A stretch of DNA of 64,000 nt, taken from NCBI RefSeq assembly GCF_026967795.1, contig NZ_JAPVBH010000002.1:682001-746000 (forward strand), read 5' to 3'. Positions within the stretch are counted from its first letter, which is position 1. Each line of letters opens with the position of its first letter. Positions 1 through 8,279 of the stretch are shown in pieces. This DNA comes from Modestobacter sp. VKM Ac-2986 (GTDB lineage: Bacteria > Actinomycetota > Actinomycetes > Mycobacteriales > Geodermatophilaceae). Under the pieces are notes generated by a model. That model did not search any database and was not told the DNA's origin. It saw only the letters and a list, made by a program, of their open reading frames with translations. A program made the translations under genes and the position numbers.

Positions 1-362
1 AAGGCGACCGCACCGGCCAGGTGCTCGTAGCCGGGCGAGGGCCGCTCGTAGGACCAGGCGACCGAGGGGTGGCGGACACCGTCGACGACGAGGTCCCAGT
101 AGGTGGCCTGCCCCTTGAACTCGCACCACGAGGAGCCGTTGCCGCGCTCCAGGACGCCGGGGACGACGTCGTCCCGGGGCACGTAGTAGACCGGCGGGTG
201 ACTGGTCTCGCAGACGCGCACCGCGCGGTCGGTGGTGGCGACGACCTGCCCGCCGGCGGTGACCTCGACACGGCGGCCGGTCACCTGCGCCGACGGTGGG
301 CGGGGATAGTCCCAGACGGACTCCTGGCCGGGACCTGCGGGATCGGGTGTCGGGTGCCTCAC
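1..362 (-). CDS. DUF427 domain protein, 3' end cut by window edge
   Basis: Reading leftwards from a GTG at 362, the frame stays open to the window edge. The visible 120 residues contain the features of the DUF427 family: a Trp-Asp-Tyr-Pro-Arg-Pro N-terminus, the segment SHPPVYYVPRDDV, then SSWCEFKGQATYWD and a VAWSYERPSPGYEHLAG tail. DUF427 proteins are small single-domain proteins of unknown biochemical role, common in actinobacteria. No ATG lies nearby and the ribosome site before the GTG is weak, so the start is the least certain part. The C-terminus is missing. Confidence 0.8.
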   Translation of the reverse strand, partial: MRHPTPDPAGPGQESVWDYPRPPSAQVTGRRVEVTAGGQVVATTDRAVRVCETSHPPVYYVPRDDVVPGVLERGNGSSWCEFKGQATYWDLVVDGVRHPSVAWSYERPSPGYEHLAGAVA

Positions 363-462
363 GGCCCCGAGTGTGCCCCCGCCGGACGCCGCGTGCGGGC
401 CGCGTGGGCCCGCGACCGGACACCCCCTCCCGCACGCGGCGGGCAGGGGTGCCGGGAGGCGG

Positions 463-738
463 TCAGCGCCGGCGGGTGTGCCCGACCACGACCTTCGCCC
501 GCCGGCGGTTGCGGACGCGGCGGACGACCTTGGTGGTCACCACGAGGGTGACGACCAGGCCGAGGGCGCTCTCGACGGCGATGCCGGTCGGGCTGGCGAG
601 GAAGGCCTGCGCCTTGGCCTTGCCCTGCGCCTTCAGCCGGGTCGGGTTGGTGCGGTACGCCAGCTCGTCCAACGTCGACCCGAGGGACTCTCGGGCGGCG
701 TCGATCTCCTGCTGGATCTGCTCGGGGCTGCGTGGCAC
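463..738 (-). CDS. DUF3618 family small membrane protein
   Basis: A 91-residue protein. It opens with VPRSPEQIQQEIDAAR followed by ESLGSTLDELAYRTNP, the signature of DUF3618 proteins: an amphipathic N-terminal helix with a conserved Ile-x-x-x-Ile-x-x-x-Arg pattern. A single hydrophobic segment (about residues 52-68) and a strongly basic tail follow. The frame is open further upstream, but the family motif starts within three residues of the GTG at 738, so that start is preferred. Function is unknown; such proteins often sit with holin-X and other envelope proteins, as the larger DUF3618 protein at 48723-49355 does here. Confidence 0.75.
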   Translation of the reverse strand: MPRSPEQIQQEIDAARESLGSTLDELAYRTNPTRLKAQGKAKAQAFLASPTGIAVESALGLVVTLVVTTKVVRRVRNRRRAKVVVGHTRRR

Positions 739-819
739 GGGCGACAGCCTGCCAGATGCCGGCCGCCTCGGCCGATCGGCCGCCTCCGCACTCCCCCTCC
801 CGCGCGACGGGGACACCCG

Positions 820-1410
820 TCAGGGGGAGGGGAGCCCGAGCACGCCGGTCACCAGCGCGTCCAGGACGGTGGTCGCCGCCGCCAGGTCCGGGGCCCGGGA
901 CACCAGGACGTCGGAGTACAGGAACGACTCCCCCAGCCGGACGACGGCGAGGGCCAGGACCGGCAGCGGCACGAGCGGCACCAGCCCGAGCTCGTCGACG
1001 TCCCGCTGGAACAGGTCGGTGTAGGCCTCGACCAGCCGCGGCTGCACCCGGCCCCCCGGATCGGTGACGATGCGCAGCGTGGTCGTGGGCTCCTCCTCGA
1101 GGAGCCGCTTCAGCGCCGGGGCCAGGCTCACCAGGTGCCGGTGCTCCTCGGCGATCTCCAGCGAGCGCATCCGGCTCGGTGGCGTGGCGTCCGGCGGCCG
1201 GGCGTCGTGCACCTCGGTGGCGATCAGGAGCGCCCCCCGCGCCAGCACCCAGAGCGCCTCGCCCAGGATCGCGTCCCGGTTGCCCACCCGCCGGAACAGC
1301 GTCACCCGGGAGATCCCCAGCTCCGCGGCGAGCGTCGAGGTGTCCAGGCGCTCACCGCGCAGCAGCGTGTGCGCGGCGGCGCGGACGACCTCCTCCGGGG
1401 GCGCGATCAC
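820..1410 (-). CDS. TetR-family transcriptional regulator (QsdR-like)
   Basis: A 196-residue regulator. Residues 5-50 form a TetR-type helix-turn-helix, with LAAELGISRVTLFRRVGNRD as the recognition region. The ligand-binding half resembles the QsdR-type C-terminal domain (for example the LAVVRLGESFLYSDVL stretch). It is a single gene, 116 bp downstream of and codirectional with the secreted cutinase at 1527-2402. It could control that enzyme, but the sequence does not show this. The ligand is unknown. Confidence 0.8.
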   Translation of the reverse strand: MIAPPEEVVRAAAHTLLRGERLDTSTLAAELGISRVTLFRRVGNRDAILGEALWVLARGALLIATEVHDARPPDATPPSRMRSLEIAEEHRHLVSLAPALKRLLEEEPTTTLRIVTDPGGRVQPRLVEAYTDLFQRDVDELGLVPLVPLPVLALAVVRLGESFLYSDVLVSRAPDLAAATTVLDALVTGVLGLPSP

Positions 1411-1526
1411 GGCGGGGAGCGTAGGCGAGGACCGGCCACCTCCCGGTCCTCGGCGTGCCAGGGCCGGACGTGGCGGAGGGCGGCCGCCGTGTCCCCACGG
1501 CGACCGCCCCCCTCAGCGACGTGCGG

Positions 1527-2402
1527 TCACACCGGGCAGGTGGACCGGCTGTCGGAGACCGGGCCGGTCAGCGTGACGCTGGGGCCGGGGCACAGGAACT
1601 GGCTGTACCGGGTGTCGGCGTCGACCCACCGCTTGAGCCAGGCGATCGACTGGGCGGCGATCGTGGTGTTCGCACTGTTCGGGGCGAAGTGGCTGGCGTT
1701 GTTCAGCTCCACGTACGCCCGCTCCGGGGCGTTGGTCAGCGACTCGTAGAACGGGATGGAGTGGCTGTCCACCGGCGCGACGGTGTCCTCCTCCGCGCCG
1801 ATCACCAGGGTGGGGGTGCGGACCTCCGGCCAGCTCTTGTCGGTGTTCCAGCCGGTCAGCGGGATGGCCGCGTCCAGGGTGGGCCGGTCCTTGGCCGCCT
1901 CCAGGGTGCCACCGCCGCCCATCGAGTGGCCGATGACCGCCAGCCGGTCGGGGTCGACCCGGCTGCGCACCGAGCTGACCGTGGTCAGGTGGTCCAGCGC
2001 CGCCAGCAGCTGGTCGCCGCGCGCGGCCGGCTGGTCGTAGCGGGAGTTGGTGTCGAACACGATGACCACGAAGCCCTGCGAGGCGATCCGCGGGCCGAGC
2101 CACGCGACGCTGGACCGGGCAGCGGTGTAGCCGGGCGCGATCGCCACGCCCCCGAACGTGCCCTGGGTGGTGGAGGTCGGGTAGTAGATCGTCGCTGCGC
2201 CGAAGCCGCGGGTCGACAGGTCCGACACGGTCGTGGACGTGGTGGCGAAGGGGCCGGTCGTGGCGCTGACGCTGGCCTGGGTCGGGGCGGGACCCCGCCA
2301 CCAGGAGGGATCGGCACTGGCGGTGCCGGGCGCGGTGAGGAGCGTGGCCAGCGCCACGGAGAGCACGGTGAGCGTGCTCGCCAGGGGACGTGGGAGGTGC
2401 AT
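1527..2402 (-). CDS. Secreted cutinase / polyester hydrolase (PET-hydrolase type I-like)
   Basis: A 291-residue alpha/beta hydrolase with a Sec signal peptide ending in Ala-x-Ala near residue 30. The mature protein follows the actinobacterial cutinase family (Thermobifida cutinase type) closely: ATIYYP, the oxyanion Tyr92 in GYT, the nucleophile elbow GHSMGGGGT with Ser160 and oxyanion Met161, the substrate-site Trp185 (LTGW), Asp206 in GAEEDTVAP, His238 in NASHFAPN, and a C-terminal disulfide pair Cys271/Cys289. It lacks the second disulfide of Ideonella PETase, so it is type I. Enzymes of this family cleave cutin and synthetic polyesters outside the cell. Activity on plastic is inferred from the family, not shown here. 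Confidence 0.92.
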   Translation of the reverse strand: MHLPRPLASTLTVLSVALATLLTAPGTASADPSWWRGPAPTQASVSATTGPFATTSTTVSDLSTRGFGAATIYYPTSTTQGTFGGVAIAPGYTAARSSVAWLGPRIASQGFVVIVFDTNSRYDQPAARGDQLLAALDHLTTVSSVRSRVDPDRLAVIGHSMGGGGTLEAAKDRPTLDAAIPLTGWNTDKSWPEVRTPTLVIGAEEDTVAPVDSHSIPFYESLTNAPERAYVELNNASHFAPNSANTTIAAQSIAWLKRWVDADTRYSQFLCPGPSVTLTGPVSDSRSTCPV

Positions 2403-2554
2403 CGTCGTCCTCTCGGGAGCCGTGGGCGCTGCTGCACCACGGCGGGGGGAAGGGACCTGCGCGCACCGCCGCTGGCGTCCGTCCGGTGAGCTGCCTCACG
2501 TCGGTGCGTGATCGGACCGTAACCAGGTGCCCGGGGACGGGTCAACGGTCTGGC

Positions 2555-2577
2555 GGAACAAAATGCTCATCTGTTCC
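2555..2577. promoter_or_regulatory. Inverted repeat in the cutinase upstream region
   Basis: GGAACA and TGTTCC are separated by 11 bp in a locally AT-richer patch about 150 bp before the cutinase start. It may be an operator or part of a promoter. No other copy is visible, so this is only suggestive. The rest of the 254-bp gap (2403-2656) between the cutinase and the tRNA shows nothing clear. Confidence 0.25.
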
Positions 2578-2656
2578 ACGGCGTTCACGTCCCGTCGACC
2601 GTCCTGCCCCGGCCAGGACGACCGGGGCGCCCTGCCCTCCTAGACTCCTGGCTCAC

Positions 2657-2737
2657 GCGGGAGTGGTGTAACGGCAGCCACGCCAGGTTTAGGTCCTGGT
2701 GCCCTCGGGCGTGCGGGTTCGACTCCCGCCTCTCGCA
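2657..2737 (+). tRNA. tRNA-Leu (anticodon TAG)
   Basis: The acceptor arm GCGGGAG pairs with CTCTCGC (one G-T pair), with A as discriminator base. The anticodon stem CCAGG/CCTGG encloses a loop with TAG at 2690-2692, which reads CUA leucine codons. A long variable arm (GCCC-TCG-GGC) is present, as expected for leucine tRNAs. The T arm is GCGGG/CCCGC around TTCGACT. CCA is not encoded. The neighbouring gene on the other strand ends only 2 bp away. Confidence 0.95.
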
Positions 2738-2738
2738 C

Positions 2739-3659
2739 TCAGCCGAGGTCGACGCCGAGCTCCAGCAGCACCGACGGGGCGTCCGGGTCGTCGGCGTCGA
2801 CCACGGCCAGCAGGTCGGCACGCCCGGCACCGGCGGAGCGCAGCGCCAGCCCCTCGACCTTCAGGACCCGGCCGGCCACCTCGGGCAGCGGGACGACGGA
2901 CTGCACGGTCGTCCCGTCGACGAGCACGAGGGCCGCGGCCACGACCGGGCCGTCGTCCACGGCGTTCGGGGTGTCCTCCGCCGCCGCGCTGAGCAGCAGC
3001 CGCCCGTCGGGCAGCGCCACCGCGTCGGTGACGGCCAGGCCCACGCCGGCCACCTCGCCCAGGTCGAGCACACCGGGGGCGGTGACCGGGACCCCGGCAG
3101 GGTCGGTGACCCCGAGGACGGCGTCGACCAGCGCGTCCAGCGGGACGTCGACGCCGGCCGAGGGCACGCCGGCGGCCAGGTTGCCGCGCTGGAACCAGCG
3201 CACCGTGCCGGCTGAGCGACTGGCGCCCTCCAGGTTCAGCTGGTCCATCGGCGTGCCCAGGACCGCGGCGACCCGTGCGTACAGCGGGCCCAGCTCCGCG
3301 GCGGCGACCACCGGCTCGCCGTCCACCAGCCGGACCAGCACCCCGCGCATCCGCTGGGGCGTGGAGCCCGAGCCGAGCAGCAGCACGGCCGGCTCGCCGT
3401 CGACCTCGGCCGGGCAGGCCACCTCCAGGTCGGGCTTGAGGTGCTTGGTCCCGGCCGCCTCGGCGAACCGGTCGTGCCCCTCCACCGGCGGGAGCAGCCG
3501 CACGGGGCGCACGCCGTCCGGGCGCACCCAGGCGGCGGAGGTGGCGTCGTCCTGGGCCACCAGCCAGCCCCCGCCCAGCGGCGCGATCGCCGAGGCGGCC
3601 GTCACCGGGCTCCCGTCGTCGAACCGGAGCTCGCGGACGCCGTCCGCCGTCACCCGCAT
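2739..3659 (-). CDS. Conserved actinobacterial protein of unknown function
   Basis: A 306-residue protein from ATG 3659, the first start that avoids a proline/arginine-rich junk extension. The sequence has repeating beta-strand-turn units (for example DGRLLLSAAAEDTPNAVDDGP), suggesting a propeller-like or beta-rich fold. It has no signal peptide and no membrane segment. It resembles a family annotated only by DUF number in actinobacteria. I do not recognise catalytic residues. It ends tail-to-tail with tRNA-Leu, 1 bp apart. Confidence 0.7.
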   Translation of the reverse strand: MRVTADGVRELRFDDGSPVTAASAIAPLGGGWLVAQDDATSAAWVRPDGVRPVRLLPPVEGHDRFAEAAGTKHLKPDLEVACPAEVDGEPAVLLLGSGSTPQRMRGVLVRLVDGEPVVAAAELGPLYARVAAVLGTPMDQLNLEGASRSAGTVRWFQRGNLAAGVPSAGVDVPLDALVDAVLGVTDPAGVPVTAPGVLDLGEVAGVGLAVTDAVALPDGRLLLSAAAEDTPNAVDDGPVVAAALVLVDGTTVQSVVPLPEVAGRVLKVEGLALRSAGAGRADLLAVVDADDPDAPSVLLELGVDLG

Positions 3660-3700
3660 GCCGTCACTGTGCCGCCCCGACCCGCCGGGCGCCCGGCGGG

Positions 3701-4186
3701 TCAGGGGCCCTGGCGCCGGGACCGCCGGCCGGGACCCGCCCACTCGAGCACCAGCGTCTCCCCCGGCGGCAACGCCGCCCAGGACCGCTGCGCCACCCGC
3801 AGCGCCGCCGCTGCCGCGTCCAGCCGCGCCGCTGGGTGCCCGGACCCGGCGACCTCGGCCGGGAGCACCTCCGCGCCCCGGGCCAGCCGGCCGACCACGT
3901 CGGCCAGCTGCTCCGCCTGCTGGATGCGGCTCCCCCGCTCACGCTTCAGCGCCGCCGACCGCTCCGCCGCGTGTGGCGGCTGGCGGCCCGTGACGTGCCG
4001 CATGCTGTGCCACACCACGCCGTCGGCGACACAGCCCCAGATGCCGTCGGGCACCTGCAGCTCCTGCTCCACCAGCGCGTGCACCAGGTCGTGCGGCAGG
4101 TCGGCGCCGCCCCCGGCGCCGCGCATCTCGAAGACGACGCCGTCGTCCCGCTCAACCCGGGTCTCCACCGGACGCCGGTCGGTCAT
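3701..4186 (-). CDS. Hypothetical protein, conserved style, family not recognised
   Basis: About 161 residues from ATG 4186 (an in-frame GTG at 4207 is also possible). The N-terminal half contains DLPHDLVHALVEQELQVPDG and WGCVADGVVWHSMRHV. The C-terminal half is a helical, Arg/Ala-rich stretch that may form a coiled coil (RSAALKRERGSRIQQAEQLA). Codon usage is normal for the window, so it is very likely translated. No motif points to a reaction. It lies between the gene at 2739-3659 and rdgB, all on the minus strand. Confidence 0.7.
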   Translation of the reverse strand: MTDRRPVETRVERDDGVVFEMRGAGGGADLPHDLVHALVEQELQVPDGIWGCVADGVVWHSMRHVTGRQPPHAAERSAALKRERGSRIQQAEQLADVVGRLARGAEVLPAEVAGSGHPAARLDAAAAALRVAQRSWAALPPGETLVLEWAGPGRRSRRQGP

Positions 4187-4276
4187 CCGCCGGAAGGTCA
4201 GCCGCACCTCGCCAGGATCGGACCCCGGTCAACCGGTTTCCGGGGCCCGGGACGTGCCGGCGGCCCGGCGATGGGG

Positions 4277-4885
4277 TCAGCGCCCCCCGAGCACCTCGGC
4301 GACCACCGGCAGCAGCGCGGTGAACGCCTGGCCGCGGTGGCTGCGCGCGTCCTTCTCCTCCGGCGACAGCTCCGCCGAGGTCAGCTCCAGCCCGTCGGGG
4401 ACGAAGACCGGGTCGTAGCCGAAGCCGTGGGTGCCCCGGCCCTCGCCGATCACCCGGCCGCGCCACTCCGCGCGCAGCACGTGCTCGAACCCGTCGGGGG
4501 TCACCAGCGCCGCGGCGCAGACGAACGCCGCACCGCGCCGCTCCTCGGGCACGTCGGCGAGCTGCCCCAGCAGCAGAGCGGTGTTGGCCGGGTCGTCGCC
4601 GTGCCGGCCCGACCAGCGCGCGGACAGCACGCCGGGCATGCCGTTGAGCGCGTCGACGGCGATGCCGGAGTCGTCGGCCACCGCGGGCAGGCCCGTGTAC
4701 CGGACCGCCTCGCGGGCCTTGAGCAGGGCGTTGTCCTCGAACGTCGCGCCGGTCTCCGGGGCTTCCGGGTACTCCGCGACGTCGCGCAGGCCCAGCACCT
4801 CGACCCCGGGGACGGCGGTGGTCAGCAGCCGCTGCAGCTCGGCGAGCTTGCCGGCGTTCCGGGTGGCGAGCAGCAGCCGGCTCAT
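4277..4885 (-). CDS. rdgB: XTP/dITP pyrophosphatase (RdgB/HAM1)
   Basis: This cytoplasmic house-cleaning enzyme hydrolyses dITP, XTP and ITP to monophosphates so that deaminated purines stay out of DNA and RNA. The 202-residue protein has the family pattern: [13 protein letters not shown] at the N-terminus, [14 protein letters not shown], the metal/phosphate-binding [11 protein letters not shown], and [12 protein letters not shown] with [14 protein letters not shown] near the end. The ATG at 4885 overlaps the rph stop by 4 bp (ATGA), so the two are translationally coupled. The rph-rdgB pairing is conserved in actinobacteria. Confidence 0.95.
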   Translation of the reverse strand: MSRLLLATRNAGKLAELQRLLTTAVPGVEVLGLRDVAEYPEAPETGATFEDNALLKAREAVRYTGLPAVADDSGIAVDALNGMPGVLSARWSGRHGDDPANTALLLGQLADVPEERRGAAFVCAAALVTPDGFEHVLRAEWRGRVIGEGRGTHGFGYDPVFVPDGLELTSAELSPEEKDARSHRGQAFTALLPVVAEVLGGR

Positions 4886-5604
4886 GCCGAGAGGGCCTGC
4901 TGCTGCAGCACGGTCAGCTCGGCGCACCCGGCCACGGCGAGGTCGAGCAGCCGGTCGAGGGTGGGCCGGTCGAAGACCGCGCCCTCCGCCGTCCCCTGGA
5001 CCTCGACGAAGGTGCCGTCGGCGGTGCACACGACGTTCATGTCGGTGCCGGCGCGCACGTCCTCCTCATAGGCGAGGTCCAGCCGCGGCTCGCCGTCGAT
5101 GACGCCGACGCTGATCGCGGCGACCGACTGGGTGATCGCCGTCGGGCGGGCCAGCTTCTTCCGCTCCCCCAGCCAGGACACGGCGTCGGCCAGCGCCACG
5201 TAGGCACCGGTGATCGCCGCGGTGCGGGTGCCGCCGTCGGCCTGCAGGACGTCGCAGTCCAGCGCGATGCTGTTCTCCCCCAGTGCGGACAGGTCGATGC
5301 TGGCCCGCAGCGAGCGGCCGATGAGCCGGCTGATCTCGTGGGTGCGGCCGCCGACCTTGCCCTTGACCGACTCGCGGTCGTTGCGGGTGTGGGTGGCCCG
5401 CGGCAGCATCGAGTACTCGGCGGTGACCCAGCCCAGGCCCGAGCCCTTGCGCCAGCGCGGCACGCCCTCGGTGACGCTGGCCGCGCAGAGCACGCGGGTG
5501 CGGCCGAACTCGACCAGCACCGAGCCCTCGGCGTGGTCGAGCCAGTTGCGGGTGATGGTCACCGGGCGGAGCTGGTCGGCACTGCGGCCGTCGGGGCGGG
5601 TCAC
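4882..5604 (-). CDS. rph: Ribonuclease PH
   Basis: A 240-residue phosphate-dependent 3'-5' exoribonuclease that trims tRNA 3' ends. Family blocks are intact: [22 protein letters not shown] near the start, [30 protein letters not shown], the R-rich [26 protein letters not shown], and [19 protein letters not shown]. The GTG at 5604 gives the standard length and places [13 protein letters not shown] at the N-terminus; longer upstream frames are not supported. It is first in a two-gene operon with rdgB. Confidence 0.96.
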   Translation of the reverse strand: MTRPDGRSADQLRPVTITRNWLDHAEGSVLVEFGRTRVLCAASVTEGVPRWRKGSGLGWVTAEYSMLPRATHTRNDRESVKGKVGGRTHEISRLIGRSLRASIDLSALGENSIALDCDVLQADGGTRTAAITGAYVALADAVSWLGERKKLARPTAITQSVAAISVGVIDGEPRLDLAYEEDVRAGTDMNVVCTADGTFVEVQGTAEGAVFDRPTLDRLLDLAVAGCAELTVLQQQALSA

Positions 5605-5725
5605 GCCGTCCGAGGGTAGTGCCGGCGGCGACCGCGACCCGCTCCGCCGTTGTACGCCGGTGGTCGCCTCCCGGGCCGGGACACGACCACGAGCGCACAG
5701 CGGGTGCCTCTGCGAGGCTCCTGCC

Positions 5726-6130
5726 ATGCGATCGGAGCTGCGAGCCGTCCGCACCGGGGGCGTGCCCTCGGTGGTCGACCTGACCGACGAGTGCGCGGAG
5801 TTCGTCCGCGGCGAGGGCGACGGGCTGCTGCAGGTGTTCGTCCCGCACGCCACCGCCGGCATCGCGATCATCGAGACCGGCGCCGGCAGCGACGACGACC
5901 TGCTGGCCCAGCTCGACCAGCTGCTCCCCCGCGACGACCGCTGGCGTCACCGGCACGGCGCCGCCGGCCACGGCCGCGACCACGTGCTGCCGGCCTTCGT
6001 GCCGCCGCACGCCACGGTGCCGGTCCTGGAGGGCCGGATGACCCTGGGCACCTGGCAGCGGATCTGCTTCGTCGACACCAACATCGACAACCCGACCCGG
6101 CACGTGCGCTTCAGCTTCCTGGCGGGCTGA
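5726..6130 (+). CDS. yjbQ: YjbQ family protein (UPF0047)
   Basis: A 134-residue single-domain protein with the UPF0047 hallmarks: [16 protein letters not shown], a central His-rich [17 protein letters not shown], and [14 protein letters not shown] near the C-terminus. E. coli YjbQ can substitute for thiamine-phosphate synthase when overexpressed, but the physiological role is unsettled. ATG 5726 gives the normal family length. It is transcribed away from rph; the 121-bp gap between them must carry both promoters. Confidence 0.88.
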   Translation: MRSELRAVRTGGVPSVVDLTDECAEFVRGEGDGLLQVFVPHATAGIAIIETGAGSDDDLLAQLDQLLPRDDRWRHRHGAAGHGRDHVLPAFVPPHATVPVLEGRMTLGTWQRICFVDTNIDNPTRHVRFSFLAG

Positions 6131-6175
6131 CCAGCCGGTCCGGCCCCCGCGGCGGGGATGCGGGAAGATGCGGCC

Positions 6176-6664
6176 ATGACCGAGACGAGCGTCGCCCCCG
6201 TCCGCCTCGCGCCCGGTGACCGGGCGCCGGAGTTCAGCCTGCCCGACGCCGACGGCACGCCCGTCTCGCTGGCCTCCTACCGGGGCCGGCGCGTCATCGT
6301 CTACTGCTACCCGGCGGCGCTGACCCCGGGCTGCACCACGCAGGCCGTCGACTTCACCGCCGCCGCCGGCGACCTCGCCGAGGCCGGGCTGGACATCATC
6401 GGCATCTCCCCCGACGCCCCCGACAAGCTGCGCAGCTTCACGGAGAAGGAGGGGCTGCACATCACCCTCGTCTCCGACCCGGACAAGACGGTGCTCACCG
6501 CCTACGGCGCCTACGGCCCGAAGAAGCTCTACGGCAAGGAGGTCGTCGGGGTCATCCGGTCGACGTTCATCGTCGACGCCGAGGGCCTGGTCGAGAAGGC
6601 CGCCTACAACGTCAAGGCCACCGGCCACGTCGCCAAGCTGATGCGCGACCTCGGGATCGCCTGA
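6176..6664 (+). CDS. bcp: Thioredoxin-dependent peroxiredoxin, BCP type
   Basis: A 162-residue peroxiredoxin that reduces hydrogen peroxide and organic peroxides. The peroxidatic Cys53 lies in PAALTPGCTTQA. Apart from Cys44 there is no other cysteine, so the usual BCP resolving Cys five residues later is absent; this points to a 1-Cys mechanism. APEFSLPDADGTPVSLASYRG at the N-terminus and STFIVDAEG near the C-terminus are typical. ATG 6176 is used because the Met seven residues upstream has no good ribosome site. A hairpin repeat follows the stop directly. Confidence 0.9.
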   Translation: MTETSVAPVRLAPGDRAPEFSLPDADGTPVSLASYRGRRVIVYCYPAALTPGCTTQAVDFTAAAGDLAEAGLDIIGISPDAPDKLRSFTEKEGLHITLVSDPDKTVLTAYGAYGPKKLYGKEVVGVIRSTFIVDAEGLVEKAAYNVKATGHVAKLMRDLGIA

Positions 6665-6667
6665 ACA

Positions 6668-6741
6668 AGGACCCCGCTGCCCCCCGCCAGTCGTTCCTCG
6701 CGGCGGGCCCCTGCAGCGGGGCCGGGGCCGGTGGGGGTCCT
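6668..6741. repeat. Dispersed intergenic hairpin repeat, copy 1
   Basis: Directly after bcp, AGGACCCC and GGGGTCCT form outer arms around a GC-rich core. Read on the minus strand it carries the shared core TGCAGGGGCCCGCCGCGAG followed by a G run. The arms CCCCGCTGC and GCAGCGGGG flank the core. Related copies lie at 16033, 23647, 24765 and 63619. Its place at a gene end suggests a transcription terminator or a structured RNA. Confidence 0.65.
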
Positions 6742-6801
6742 GGTCGTCCCTGGGCGCGGCAGACCCTGGCAGGACGGCGGCGGGTCGGGCAGGGTCGGGG
6801 C

Positions 6802-8238
6802 ATGAGTGATCAGATCGGCGTCACCGGACTCGCCGTCATGGGCGCCAACCTCGCCCGCAACCTCGCCCGGCACGGCCACCAGGTCGTGCTCCACAACCGC
6901 AGCCAGGCCCGCACCGACGCCCTGGTCGAGGCGCACGGCAGCGAGGGCGACTTCGTCCCGACCGGCTCCGTGGCCGACTTCGTCCAGACCCTGCAGCGGC
7001 CGCGCAAGATCATCATCATGGTCAAGGCCGGCGCCCCGACCGACGCCGTCATCGACGAGATCGCCCCGCTGCTGGAGGAGGGCGACGTGCTGATGGACGG
7101 CGGCAACGCCCTGTTCACCGACACGGTCCGGCGCACGGAGGCGCTGTCGGCCCAGGGCCTGCACTTCGTGGGCACCGGCATCAGCGGCGGCGAGGAGGGC
7201 GCGCTCAACGGCCCGAGCATCATGCCCGGCGGCTCCGCGGAGGCCTACGAGCTGGTCGGCCCGCTGCTGGAGTCGATCGCGGCCGTCGTCGACGGTGAGC
7301 CGTGCTGCACCCACGTCGGCGAGAGCGGCGCCGGGCACTTCGTGAAGATGGTGCACAACGGCATCGAGTACGCCGACATGCAGCTCATCGCCGAGGCCTA
7401 CGACCTGCTCCGCCAAGGGCTGGGCATGAGCCCGGCCGAGATCGGTGACGTGTTCGCCGACTGGAACACCGGCGACCTCTCCAGCTACCTGATCGAGATC
7501 ACCGCCCAGGTGCTGCGGCACACCGACGCCGAGACCGGCCGCCCGTTCGTCGACGTCGTGGTCGACGAGGCCGAGCAGAAGGGCACCGGCCGCTGGACCG
7601 TGCAGTCCGCGCTGGACCTGGGCGTGCCGGTCAGCGGCATCGCCGAGGCGGTCTTCGCCCGCGCGCTGTCCGGGCACCGCGAGCAGCGGCGGGCCGCGCA
7701 GCAGGTCCTCCCCGGGCCGGACCGGGAGTGGGACGAGCAGGTCGCGGACCGGGACGCCTTCGTCGAGTCGGTGCGCCAGGCGCTGTACGCCTCCAAGGTG
7801 GTCGCCTACGCCCAGGGGTTCGACCAGATCACCCAGGGCGCCGACCAGTACGGCTGGGACATCGACCGGGCCGCGCTGGCCCGGATCTGGCGCGGCGGCT
7901 GCATCATCCGGGCCGACTTCCTCGACCGGATCGCCCAGGTGTTCACCGACGAGCCCGACGTCACCACGCTGCTCACCAATGCGTACTTCCGCGATGCGGT
8001 GAGCGTGGGCCAGGAGGGCTGGCGCCAGGTCGTCGCCGGGGCGGCGCGCCACGGCGTCCCGGTGCCCGGCTTCGCCAGCGCGCTGTCCTACTACGACGGG
8101 CTGCGCGCCGAGCGGCTGCCGGCCTCGCTGATCCAGGGGCTGCGCGACCTCTTCGGGGCACACACCTACCAGCGCGTGGACAAGGAGGGCGCGTTCCACA
8201 CGATGTGGGGCGAGGACGGCCGCGAGGTCAGCGCCTGA
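6802..8238 (+). CDS. gnd: 6-phosphogluconate dehydrogenase, decarboxylating
   Basis: A 478-residue enzyme of the oxidative pentose-phosphate pathway; it converts 6-phosphogluconate to ribulose 5-phosphate and CO2 with reduction of NADP. The long form is recognised by the Rossmann motif GLAVMGANLARN (residues 9-20), VKAGAPTDAVID, the substrate site GTGISGGEEGA, the catalytic GHFVKMVHNGIEY, and EQKGTGRWTVQSALDLGVP. ATG 6802 gives the family length exactly. Its terminator overlaps the end of the convergent polymerase gene. No zwf is in sight; gnd stands alone. Confidence 0.97.
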   Translation: MSDQIGVTGLAVMGANLARNLARHGHQVVLHNRSQARTDALVEAHGSEGDFVPTGSVADFVQTLQRPRKIIIMVKAGAPTDAVIDEIAPLLEEGDVLMDGGNALFTDTVRRTEALSAQGLHFVGTGISGGEEGALNGPSIMPGGSAEAYELVGPLLESIAAVVDGEPCCTHVGESGAGHFVKMVHNGIEYADMQLIAEAYDLLRQGLGMSPAEIGDVFADWNTGDLSSYLIEITAQVLRHTDAETGRPFVDVVVDEAEQKGTGRWTVQSALDLGVPVSGIAEAVFARALSGHREQRRAAQQVLPGPDREWDEQVADRDAFVESVRQALYASKVVAYAQGFDQITQGADQYGWDIDRAALARIWRGGCIIRADFLDRIAQVFTDEPDVTTLLTNAYFRDAVSVGQEGWRQVVAGAARHGVPVPGFASALSYYDGLRAERLPASLIQGLRDLFGAHTYQRVDKEGAFHTMWGEDGREVSA

Positions 8239-8245
8239 GCTCGTC

Positions 8246-8279
8246 CCCGGGAGGCCGGTTCACGCACCGGCCTCCCGGG
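8246..8279. terminator. Bidirectional terminator between gnd and the LigD-type polymerase
   Basis: CCCGGGAGGCCGGT and ACCGGCCTCCCGGG form a perfect 14-bp stem with a 6-base loop just after the gnd stop. The right half lies inside the last codons of the convergent gene at 8260-9231, so the hairpin serves gnd and partly constrains that protein's C-terminus. Confidence 0.75.

Noticed and set aside
5605-5725. A longer N-terminus for RNase PH running to 5871
   Set aside because: The frame stays open, but the extension is not similar to RNase PH and would overlap the divergent yjbQ gene. GTG 5604 gives the family length.
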